A stretch of 64,000 nucleotides of DNA from Lamellibrachia columna (lineage: Eukaryota > Annelida > Polychaeta > Sabellida > Siboglinidae). Below the pieces are notes generated by a model that searched no databases, had not been told where the DNA came from, and saw only the letters and a program-made list of their open reading frames with translations. A program made the translations under genes and the position numbers. Where the stretch lies: positions 13,452,560 to 13,516,559 of the forward strand of contig OY759267.1 in assembly GCA_963662155.1 (NCBI GenBank). The letters are read 5' to 3'. Shown here in pieces: positions 15,102 through 27,000 of the stretch. Within the stretch, counting starts at the first letter, position 1, and the number at the start of each line of letters is the position of its first letter.

Positions 15102-18100
15102 TATTATATAATTATAAACTTAGTACTTTTATTATTGCTATCACTTGTATTCTTAATTTTTAATATAATATTTTCAATTGCTTGACTAAACCAGTGGTGG
15201 CTCCCATGATAGCGACATACTCAATGTCTTAATGGGAGTCTCCGTGACCATTTATTTTATTTACTTTGTTTATATGTCGATTGTATTACATTTACTTGGT
15301 CAAAATAAATGAGTCTGAATCTGAATCTGTTGTCGCCATGAAATTTTAATTGACTTCTGTACAAAGAAATAAATGTTTACTTTAGTAAAGCCCATGCATT
15401 CTGATTGCAATTGGTGAAACGGTTTTGAATTGCAACATGGCTGTGCCGTGGTACTGAGCCCGGGCCGTGGCCACGACACGGTACTGGTTTCGTGTGCGAC
15501 TTTGTTTAGGCGGTTTGAAAATTGCAATTGAAATTCACAAATACGCCACGTATAAGAATATAAACTAGGGTGAAATGGCTTGCTTCCATTGCATCATAAT
15601 GCCAAACGCACAACTCAAACTCAATGTGCAAAATATATGAATTAGTCATCCGCACATGAAACAGTGAATCAATGTTAAATGGTACCAGAGATGTGCGTCG
15701 TGAATTTATGTGTTCAGAGCGGTTGAAAGAAGAAGTGGAATAATTACTGAAATTATTGTTTCCAGTGTCTGATCAACTTTTATACTCCGTGTCAACTCAT
15801 AAATTTTCGGTAGTTCAGATCCAGGTTATTATTTTTGATTCCCATTACTGCGTAGTCGGTCAATATTGTTGATCCCTTAACTATTCCACAACTGTACATG
15901 TATACATGTATTTTATTCAGTTCGACATACAACATTATGTGACATTTACACATACTACAAATCGATGTTAGTCCACTCATTTGATAATTTTTATAAACCG
16001 CACGGCCAGCATAGCTTCGATGGCGTTTTTGCAATCTTGGTGCAGTGGGCTACGATCGCCATCGCCGGTGATGGATAATATGTGAACTCCAAATATTGGA
16101 GCCCGAATACTGCGTTATAAAGAGGAGAGACTTTCCTAGTGAATCTAATACTCAAGAAAGTACTTGTCAAGACGAACACTTGCAGACAGCGAGCGATTTT
16201 AACAATTGACGTGAGTGATAAATCGCTCCCTAGATTATTGATTTGCGTGCCTCAAATATGAAGCCCTGCCTATTCTACAATGCAGATATATACTCTACTC
16301 ATGCGTTAGTGGCTGCTCCACTTCCTGTTTCTTTGTTGAGCGCTCACAGTGTGAGATCATTACTGCGTTGCCGATCGTACACGCAGCCAAAAATGTCTTC
16401 AACAAATTGTGAGTGATTGTCTGTTTTTGCGGTACAAAACGGATTTTGCGTTCATGCAAACATCACAGCTGGGTAATAGCTACGCGTTTTGCACAGTCTG
16501 TCGTTGTGATATAAACATTTCCCATGGATAATAAGTCTTCAAAACATGCGCAGAATTCAAAAGCTGAGGAATTTATGCATTATTTTTTTGAGTTAGTAAA
16601 AGGTATCAGGAAATTTAATTTTGAGTGTTGTAAATGGCATTTTTTTCTTCAGCTGACCCTCATTTTTCGGGAGGGGGGCTTCTGAAAAACGGGTTAGTCA
16701 CCCCCCACCAAATATTCTGTTTTTGGTTTTCAAGAGGTTGGCTATGAGGTATGAGGATGTGATTGTAAATGTAATGTAATTGTGTGCAGCCCAGCCCGCA
16801 GACCAGCTCGAGGTGTGCAAGATGTGATTATAAATGTACTGTGATTGTGTGCAGCCCAGCCCACGGGCCAGCCCAAGGTGTGCAAGATGTGATTGTAAAT
16901 GTACTATGATTGTGTGCAGCCCAGCCCGAGGTGTGCAAGAACTGATTGTAAATGTACTGTGATTGTGTGCAGCCCAGCCCGATGTGTGATTGTAAATGTA
17001 TTGTTATTGTGTGCAGCCCAGCCCGTAGGCCAGTCTGAGGTGTCCAAGATGTGATTGTAAATGTACTGTGATTGTGTGCAGCCCATCCTGAGGTGTGCAA
17101 GATGTGATTGTAATGTACTGTGATTGTGTGCAGCCCAGCCCGAGATGTGATTGTAAATGTATTGTTATTGTGTACAGCCCAGCCCGCGGGCCAGTCTGAG
17201 GTGTGCAAGATGAGATTGTAAATGTACAGTGATTGTGTGCAGCCCAGCCCAAGGTTTGCAAGATGTGCAGCCCAGTCCACGAGCCAGCCCGAGGTGTGCA
17301 AGATGTGATTGTAAATGTACTGTGATTGTGTGCAGCCCAGCCCGCGGGCCAGCCCGAGGTGTGCAAGATGTCGATGGAGCGGTGCAGTGTGAGGGGAGGA
17401 GAGGAGCTGTTCATCATCGGCCGCAACTTCCTCAAGAACAGCAAGGTGATCTTCCAGGAGCGCCACAGTGACCTCATTGTCTGGCAGGAGGAGGCTGTTC
17501 TTGACAAGGAACACTTCCATTCGGTGAGTATTTGTCTGCCTCAAAAGATCTCTTTCCACTCTGATTTGGACAGGTATGAAATATGTTGGCATTATGATAG
17601 TTGGAAGTGTTTACTCACTTTACTTAGGCCTGTTTGCTTGCTGGGAGAAACAAAACAAAAGTTCTCCACTGTGACATGTTTTGTGCCATCTTTGTGAGTT
17701 CATTCCAGGTGTAACCCATCTTCTTAATTTCCATCAGGTGTGTCTAGGCCATCCTATTTTTCTCTTCCCTTGGAGATTCCATGTGAGTGATTGTCTGGTG
17801 ATACTGGATGGGGGTTTTCTTAGCGTGTGACTGATCTGCCTTCATTTTCAGATGCAACTATATTCTGTGTTATGATCAGACTGTTTTGTTGGTTTTTTAA
17901 TGCAGTTGCTAATTTCAGGAGTCATTCATGACTAAACATTGTAGTTTGCGTGTTCTAAAAACATGAATGTAGTGCTATCTTTGTGCCATACATAGAAAAT
18001 ATTAAAATATATCTACTAATGGTTCATACATAATAAATGTAAACCAATAATATATTAAACGGATGAATTACACTTATCCAGAAGGTTTGTTGTAATTTGA

Positions 18101-21100
18101 GTGTGCTATAGTGATAATCTATATATTACATTGCTAGCAGATTCTGCAGAAATATCATTCACTACAGTTAGGAACATAGTATGTTGTAGTTACACAATTC
18201 CTTGCATGGTATTGTTTACGGCAATGGCCAGAGTGATTATGAAGCAAGTAAACGTCAGTGGTATTCGTGCATATAAAAAAGAACAGTTCACAACACTGGC
18301 TGGTGACAGTTCACATTTAGGACAATAAACTTGGTATATTTGATGTTATCTGCTTTCAGACGCATCTTGTATGTGAGGTTCCATCATATCACAACCAAAC
18401 GATAACTAGTAGTGTTGAAGTGGAGTTCATAGTTCAGAGCAACGAGAAGATCAGTGAACCAGCGACCTTTACCTACACACCCCGTAAGTCAGCTCTGTCA
18501 AGATATAGGCAGTTGCTTCAGATCACTACATAAACACACTAGGAAAGCAGCAAGCCTGCTTTCGTCTTGCTGAAATTATTCAGTTTCTAGGTATTAGTTA
18601 ATGGACACTATTAGTCAGTTGTTGGCTGTGATGATATACACAAAACTTGTCTGTTCTTGGAGGAATATTGCTGACATTTTATCATTCGCTGTTTTTATCT
18701 GGTTTATAAATTACAGTTTATCTTTATCATCCATTTTATTAATGTTCTATTTATGACATCAGTATTTTAATAATGCTCTATTTATGACATCAGTATTTTG
18801 TGTTGTTTTTATTCTAATTTCAATGTTTTCATCCACATTTCTTATGCCACATCAGTTTATTTAATTTAGTTAAGGCTAGACAGTACACAGGAATAAATCT
18901 ATTTTTTAAAGTTCATAAATCTCACCAGAAATTAATTGTATCAAGTTACTATATTGAAACTAAGCATATTTCATGATTTAAATTTTTTATTCAAATATTT
19001 CAACCTGGGAGGGGGTAATAATCTCAAATTTTCTTTGTAAAATAGCAAAAGTTTAAATGAATAGAAAACTGAAACCCCTCAACCAATTTCTCCAATTCAA
19101 ATGTTATAGGCTAGATAATGAACTGTTCTAACTTTCTGTGCATGGCCATTGGTGTATGTCATAGATTTTTTTTCTATAAATATATATTTTTGCTCTCAAA
19201 ATATTCATCTTCTAACCCCCCTGGAATATCACCCAATTGACTGATCATTATTTCAATGCACAGGAATTTTTATATTCTCTTCCATATTGCTGTGTAAAAA
19301 TTTGGAGTTAATGGGTTGGTTGGTTTTGGAGATCTATTCATTTTCCCCCAAAAAAAGTGACAACTGAGAAAACGACGTTCAAAGTTTGAACTAAGTTATT
19401 TACAAATTTTTACATACTAAGTGTTGCAAATGAGCAACATAATGATAGCCTTAGCATCTGTGTGCAATATCTGAATGTTTTTAAGAGTGAAATTTAATTA
19501 AAAGTGACACAATTATATCATAGTTCCCCCCCATCCATAATGCAAGTAATCATAGCCGACGCACCAATTCAGACAGTTTTCACTTATATAATTCACACTA
19601 TATAGGTTATGACTAAGATAAAACATGCATATCATGATTGCATATAAAACTTTACAGGATATCATGTGTAAGAACATGTTTACTAGATCAGTGGGCTATT
19701 TACCCTAAGTACCACGTCACTTTTACAAATGCAGTGTCCATATACAATCATGTTTAATATGACAGTCAGTCATCACAAACTCTGAAATGCAGGCTAGATG
19801 TGGAATAGCATTAATTTAAATTTGGTAAACATTGGGTGGTTGGTTTAGGAAATCTAATCATCCCCCCAACAAAAATTACATAATGTCTATGTCTAAACGT
19901 TGTTCAAAGTGAAAGGGAAAACTGAGAAAACGTTCATAGTTTGAAAGAGTTATTTTTTTCACATACTAAATGTTGCAAATTAACAACATGGTGATAGTCT
20001 TAGTCTGAATGTATAATGAATATGCTTCTCAATGAATAATCCATACAAAAACTTAAAAAACAACAACTGGCCTTGATTAACCCTTTCAGCTTCATCTCTC
20101 TTGTCTCTTTTTCACCTGTCCTGTGTTTGACATGACAGTAAAAAAAATTCCCCTCTGATGTTAGATATGACTGTAAAAATCCATAAACCTAAAAATAAAA
20201 AAACTGGCCTAACTGTTAAAAAACAATCTTTATTGTGAAGTATGTATGTCAATCTGTCAAAAAGTGAACAAAACGAAAATTGTCAACAATTATTCTTGAC
20301 ACATTTCACACTGCCGTGTCTCGCCTTAACAGTGTACATATTTGTCTTGATTTTGTTTTTTATTCATAGACATTTATTTATATTACTTACAATTTGATCA
20401 GTAATTAATTATGCAAAATGCTTTGAGCTTTTTGAGGATACTGTGCTCTATAAGAATTATGTATTATTATTATAGAAAATCTTTACCTGTAAGCCTAAGC
20501 ACCCACTTCATGTTCCCGTTGAAAGAAGGTTTTACTTTAGTATTCTGTGTTTTGATTATGAATTGGTCACAGCAAGTTAGCTTATAAATGGTGTTGTGTT
20601 TTTCTAGCTGGTGAGGCTGTAGACAATGAAGCGACACAGATGAAACTTGAAACTATACCCATGGAGATTGACCAAACTCCATCATCAAAGATTGCTGGAG
20701 TGTCTCCAGGTAAGAAGAAATGATGCTACACTTGAGGCTAGGCTTGAGAGTTTACAACAATGTTCATTGCAAATAATGTTCAACATCGTTTTCCACTGGA
20801 CCACGAATCAATATAATTTGATTTATGTTTGGTGATATTTTGTCACGTAATTTCTCAGTTTATGTACTGAACCTTGTTGTATACAGGAAAAAATATATAA
20901 TTATATAAAATATAATAACTACCATAATTGTATAATAAATTGCTGAATGACAAATCAATAAAAATTATAAATGTATTTATGCTTGATAATTTGTCACATC
21001 ATTTCTCAGATGATGTATTGACCCTTGTTGTATAATGTAAAAAAAAAATTTGAAAAGTAATCTTATTATTACTACCATCATTGTATAATGAATTACTGAA

Positions 21101-22178
21101 GTATTTGGTTTGTGGCAAGTTGAGCACTTGAATCTAATTGTGTTGCAGAAGCGGTGCGGTTGAACAAGTGGTACCAGCAGGCAGCGCAGGACGGCACTAG
21201 TTCACAACTGCCAGCCCTCATAGCAGCGAGCAAGTTCTTGACGACACCGGGCGGCATTCCAACAAAAACCAGTGAGAAAGAGAGCAAGGTGTTTGTCCTT
21301 GACCCTGCCATGGCAATGCCATCACACAGTGGCACCGGTGATGCTGTTCCCACAGCCGACACGAAGACAGATCACAAAAGGCACATGATGGAGATGACAA
21401 TGTCAAACAATGTGACTGAAACAGGGGTGCAGCCACAGAGTAACTGGGATCCAAAGGTGGAACTGCAGCGCATGCAACATGACCATCAACTGATCCAGCA
21501 GCAGCAACAACTGCAACAGCAGCAGCAGCAGCAGCAGCAACAACAACAAACGGTACCTGTACAACAATTGCAACAGCATCAAGCACAAGCACCACAGCTG
21601 CACCAGTCAGTGCAGCATCAACAACAAACATTTCAAGAACTGCAGCAACAACAGCAAAAAGAGTTATGGCCACAGAATGAACAGACACAGCAGAAAGAGT
21701 TGCAAGCGTGGTCACAGAATGAGATGATGCAGCAACAGAATGAACTGCAAATGCAGCAGAAGCGAGAGCTTAGCATGCAACAGGATGAGCTGCTGATGCA
21801 GCAGAAAGAGTTACAGATGCAACAACAGAAAGAGTTGCAGATGCAGCAGCAGAAAGAGTTGCAGATACAGCAGCAGAAAGAGTTGCACATGCAACAGCAG
21901 AAAGAATTGCAGGTGCAGCAGCAGAAAGAATTGCAGGTGCAGCAGCAGAAAGAATTGCAAATACAACAGCAGAAGGAATTGCAAATACAGCAACAGAAGG
22001 AGTTCCAGGTGCAGCAGCAAAAAGAGTTGCAGATGCAGCAACAGAAGGAGTTGCAAATGCAGCAACAGAAAGAATTGCAGATACAGCAGCAGAAGGAGTT
22101 GCAGATACAGCAACAGAAAGAGTTGCAAATGCAGCAACAGAAAGAATTGCAGATACAGCAGCAGAAAGAGTTGCAGAT

Positions 22179-22229
<51 letters not shown>

Positions 22230-24056
22230 AGAGTTGCAGATGCAGCAGCAGAAAGAGTTGCAAATGCAACAACAGAAGGAGTTGCAAATGCAGCAGCAGC
22301 AGCAGCAGCAGAAAGAGTTGCAGATGCAGCAGCAGAAGGAGTTGCAAATGCAACAACAGAAGGAGTTGCAAATACAGCAGCAGCAGCAGAAAGAGTTGCA
22401 AATGCAACAGCAGAAGGAGTTCCAGATGCAGCAACAGAAGGAGTTGCAAATGCAACAACAGAAAGAGTTACAAATGCAGCAGCAGCAGCAGCAGAAAGAG
22501 TTGCAAATGCAACAGCAGGAGTTCCAGATGCAACAGCAGAAAGAGTTCCAGATACAACAACTACAAAGCCAACAAGAGGAGCTTCTAAGGCAACAACAAC
22601 AAAAAGATCTGCAGAAACAACAGCAGCAGGAAATGCAAATGCACCAACAACCGGAATTTCCAATGCAACAGAAAGTGCTCCAAATTCAAGCGAATGATGT
22701 CCTAATCCATCAACAAAAAGAACTACAAATTCAACAGGAGCTGCAGCAGAAGGAACTACAAATGCAGCAGAAATTGCAGATGCAGAAAGAGTTGCAGATA
22801 CAGCAGCAGAAAGAGATGCAGATGCAGCAACAGAAGGAGTTGCAAATGCAGCAACAGAAAGAGTTGCAAATGCAGCAACAGAAGGAGTTGCAGATGCAGC
22901 AACAGAAGGAGTTGCAGATGCAGCAACAGAAGGAGTTGCAGATACAGCAGCAGAAAGAGTTGCAGATGCAGCAGCAGAAAGAGTTGCAAATGCAGCAACA
23001 GAAAGAGTTGCAAATGCAGCAACAGAAAGAGTTACAAATGCAGCAACAGAAAGAGATGCAGATGCAGCAACAGAAGGAGTTACAGATGCAGCAGCAGAAA
23101 ATGCAAAAACAGAACGAACTCCAAATGAAACAACAGATGCAAATGCAGCAGCAGAAGGAATTGGAAACAGTGCATTTGCATCAGCAACAGTTTGCACAAC
23201 TGCATCATTCAGTGCAGCAACTGCAAAAAGAAGAAACTGTACAACTTCTGCTGCAGCAACCACAGCAGCAGCAGCAGAAGAAAATGCTGTTGCAACAGCA
23301 GATGCAACAACCGAGTGTACAGCTGCAGCAATTGCAGCAACAACAAACGTTACAACAGCAGACACAACAGAAAGAACTGCAAATACAACAAGACAACATA
23401 TTTCAGATGCACCAAGATGAAATGGAAATGCAGCAGCAGAAGGAGCTGCATAGACAACACTCGCAAGAGATGCAACAGCAGCAGGAGCTGCAAATGCAGC
23501 AGCAGAGGGAAATACAGCAACAGCAACAAAAAGAAATGCAGCAAAAACAGCAGAAAGAAATTGAGCTGCAGAATGAACTTTTCAAACTAAAACAGTTGCA
23601 ACAACAGCACCAAGGGGAGGAACAGAAGACGCAGGAGAACGGAGCATGCAGTCCTCCCATGTCTGCCGTGTCAGTGGTGAGTCAGGATGAACAAGATAAT
23701 TCGAAAAGTCTGAAGATCAGTGAGAACGTCAAGGAGCTTCAGGTGCTGATGTCTGAGACGAGCGAGCCAACTGGGGTCCGCGAGACCTACTCCAATGTGT
23801 GGCCAAAGCAACAGGAACCTAACCAGCAGCGGCCAGCAGAAACATCAACCACACCTGTCACAATGCCGGTAACACCGTTCACTGTGACCCCGGGACCAGC
23901 GGCTCAGGTGATCACTGCCCTGAGCGAGATGAAGATGGGCGGTGTTGTGCCGAACGTCACGATCGGTCCAAACGGACAACCGGTGATCCAGCGGCAGGCT
24001 TCTGCCAAGGTTCGTGACCTACTGCAGCAGCGCAGGGCTCTTCAACAGATGCTGCA

Positions 24057-24087
<31 letters not shown>

Positions 24088-27000
24088 CTGCGAGACTCGG
24101 AACACCAGCACATCCTGTCACAGCTGCAGGCGATGCTGCAACAATCACAGGCATCTGGCAGTACCATGCCCGAGCAGGTGTTCACTCAGCCACTGCCTCG
24201 ACCTGTGCCCACGACCGTACGTGACTTACTGGAACAGCGCAGTACACAGGCAAAGGTCCAGCAGATTGAAGACGGTGCCACTGACAGCAGCGCGGAGGCA
24301 CCACCAGCCCTTCTGGAGAACCAGCCAGAGAAAACAGATGAAAAGATGACCCCCGACATGGCCATGTCGCAAGATAAGCCAGACGAAGCACTGTGGAACT
24401 TACTTCAGGAGATTATCGCCGAGAGCGAGCAGCAGGCTTCAGGCACTAACACAAAGTTGCTACTAAAGCAACCGGTTGTCAGTGAGCTCTCACTTGATGA
24501 GATACTTTGTGAAGGACAGAGCATGATCCCGCAGAAGACAGAACAGAAGGTGGTCCCATCGCCGAAGCTGTCGCCCAAGGATGCCACATTCATTCAACAG
24601 AACCAGATGTTCTTCCCCACGAACCATGCACAGGAGGCCAACAGCCCTAACACTCCTGCGCACTCCCCGGGGTCAGCAAACTGCAGCAGTGCTGCGGGAC
24701 AATCAAGCCCCCTTGTCATACAGCCATCGGACGTGCCAATGCACGAGGTGAATGCAACACAGACTGAGAACCATTTTCCTGGCCAGCCAGGTGATGGTGG
24801 TGCATTGGTGGCAGAGACGGACGTTAAGGAGAGGCTGTCTGCCCTGCAGGACCTCGCTTCTGACCTTGCCCCAACTGCAAACAGTGCACCTGAGCCTCCA
24901 ATGAGGACTTCCTCAGCAGCGCACTCGCCGAAGCAGCCAGACGAGCAAGCGTATCCTCAGTATTCACCATGCAGTGTGACATCATCACTCTCTGATACCA
25001 CAACGGACACCCAACTGTCACAGACATTTGCCTCCCAGAATGATACTACGTTCCCGAGCCAACTTGGGCAAGTTCTTGTACAGCAGCAGCAGCAGCAAAT
25101 GGGAACATCACAGATGAATGTCCAGTCTACAGGTTCAGTCTTTGCCCAGACCCTGCTGCATTCGGTAGTGGCACAACAAACTTTTGCCAAGCAACAAAGT
25201 TCGACCGAGCCAAAGGCAGAAGAGTCGATCTTCGTGCAGCATGCACAGGATGCTGTGACGCAGTCTGAGAAGGATGACCAAATCTTCAGCCAGCGCACTT
25301 GTGAAACACAGCATAAGATATTGTCAAATCACACGGAACCAGAATTCCCAACACAGCAACAACAACAGCCACAGCAACAACAGCAGCAGATCTTTCAATT
25401 ACAACACCAGCTTCAGCAACCATCGCAGCCACAACAGACATTTCAGTTTCAGAACCAAATGCAGCAGCAGCAGCAGCCGTCAGTGTTTGTTGGCCACGAA
25501 GTAGAGGCTGTGCCACAGACTGGAATGCATCAAGTAGGTTCGATGCCACAACAGTCGTCAGTAGCCCAGCCAACATTCTCCCACCCGTCGTCACCACTCG
25601 ACAACCTGACGAAACAACCAGTGTTTACACAACCACCAGTGGCGAAACACCAACAGCCAATGGAGTTATTAGAAGGAGGGATGTCATTTCAGCAGGACCC
25701 TCTGAAGAGCCAGCCGGTGTCTCACAGTCACTTGTCAAGCAATGTCGGTAACGCCACGGAAAGGGCGCTGTCATCGGACGTGAATGTTGCACAACCGTTT
25801 GCCGTGTCGAACGCTCAAACACAAATGACGATACCAGGGGACCAGCAAGTGATCTTTCAGCAGGTATGCTCTGCTGGCTCGCAGGTGCCGATGTCACAAG
25901 CTGCTCTCACCCAGGTGACGCAGGCCATAAGCCAGCCACAGGGATCCATTCTAGGCAGGCTGGCACAGACACCATGTTTGCACGTAGCCACCAGCCAATC
26001 GGAGCAGCCAATGTCCATTGGCCAGTCCCCGCAGCAGCTACTATCCGGGATGACCATCGAGGTGATCAACCGACCAGCAGCGGATGAACACACCCAGCTA
26101 CAGTTCCCAGCACTTATACGAGACGTTGAGATGGTGACACAGACGACGGCCGCAGCTACTATGTGCTCCATCACGGACATGCACATGCTTCAGCAGTGTT
26201 CAATGAAGGCCAAACCACAGGCAGTGACTACAGTTTCCAGCATGCAATTCATACAGACCAAACCACAAACTGTGACGTCAGTTCCCAGCATGCAGTTCAT
26301 ACAAACCGAACCAGAAGCTGTGACATCAATTCCCAGCATGCAGTTCATTCAGACTGCGGCCAAGCAGGAGACGGCTGGCATCAGTCACCACCTGATCCTG
26401 TCAGACGCGGAAGTGACCAATCTGTTGAACAAGATAGGGTCAGCCGCAAGTGACAGTCTGCCAGTCACCAAGGTAGTGACCACTCCGGTGACGCCAGCAG
26501 CAAGCGAGATGATCACGACGTCTGTCCTTGGTGAATGCATTGCAGAGCCAATGATCATCGACCACACCAGCTCGCACTCAGTCGTGAGCACCATTCTACA
26601 AGGTAACTTCTACTTTTATGTCCATGCACCACTGCAATCTTGTCACACTTCCCTGCTTCTGATCCTTTTATGTCTTGAGAAATGGTGCAATGAAATGTTG
26701 CTGCTGATTCCAGAATCATGGAACACTGGAATCAAACCAAACATTAAATGGATAGCCCATAGGCAAGCCTTTTTAAACACAATTATCCATTATAAAAATT
26801 CCACATCATTACCATCACTATTTATCTCCCCAATTTGAGTTGTTCAAGTGTAAGTCAAAAGCAATTGGAAACTTGTGCATTTCCAGAAACCACTTATGTT
26901 TGGACAACATAGACTGTTGCAAACATATCACATTTAAAATGTTTTTGTTTGAGCAGTATTTTTAAATTCCACAACACAATACACCTGTGAATTTTAAGCT

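Larger units (their letters stand above)
11236..15328 (+). mobile_element. Intact non-LTR retrotransposon (LINE), about 4.1 kb
   Basis: Boundaries are set by comparison with the uninterrupted tandem copy of the host element at 10980-11100. CCATTCGGATTCT joins GTCGTCACCACG there, but here the sequence breaks after 11235 and resumes at 15329 with GTTGTCGCCATG. The element ends in a short (TCTGAA)n tail. It has a roughly 550-bp 5' UTR, one long ORF (11791-14937) and a 3' UTR with a (TA)n run and a CTCCCAT/ATGGGAG hairpin near 15200-15236. It looks full length and young. Confidence 0.9.
10920..16267. mobile_element. Inner hAT-like element with AGGGCTTCATATTTGA termini
   Basis: The left end is AGGGCTTCATATTTGA (10920-10935); the right end TCAAATATGAAGCCCT (16252-16267) is its exact complement. 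Flanking 8-mers CCCTATTC (10912-10919) and GCCTATTC (16268-16275) agree at 7 of 8 positions, as expected of a hAT target-site duplication. The left 180 bp is present twice in tandem (10920-11100 and 11101 onward), and both copies carry a GGCGAGCGAT motif that recurs in inverted form near 16190-16230. The second copy is interrupted by the LINE at 11236. Confidence 0.72.
10780..16746. mobile_element. Outer hAT-like element ends enclosing a nested transposon complex
   Basis: The left end (CATAGCTGCCAACCCTT, 10780 onward) and right end (AAGAGGTTGGCTATG, to 16746) are imperfect inverted repeats. Similarity continues inward: CCCGTTTTCAGAA near 10856 pairs with TTCTGAAAAACGGG near 16680. The flanks AGGTGTGCAGGATG (10766-10779) and AGGTATGAGGATG (16747-16759) are near-duplicates. 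The element split the minisatellite between its first and later units. No transposase is visible, so it was a non-autonomous element that was itself invaded. Confidence 0.65.

Noticed and set aside
16828..17592. 254-codon minus-strand ORF with His/Thr-rich repeats
   Set aside because: It is the reverse complement of the splice-acceptor minisatellite; its periodicity follows the DNA repeat and it runs into the sense NFAT5 exon.
21770..23365. 531-codon minus-strand ORF rich in Ala/Ser/Val, and Leu-only ORFs
   Set aside because: These are antisense shadows of the CAG/AAAGAG repeat in the NFAT5 exon; no independent motif or splice logic.
26603..26838. Extension of the NFAT5 giant ORF beyond 26602
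   Set aside because: A GTAACT donor at 26603 and a phase-matched exon at 28366 fit better; the extension is AT-rich and has no coding character.
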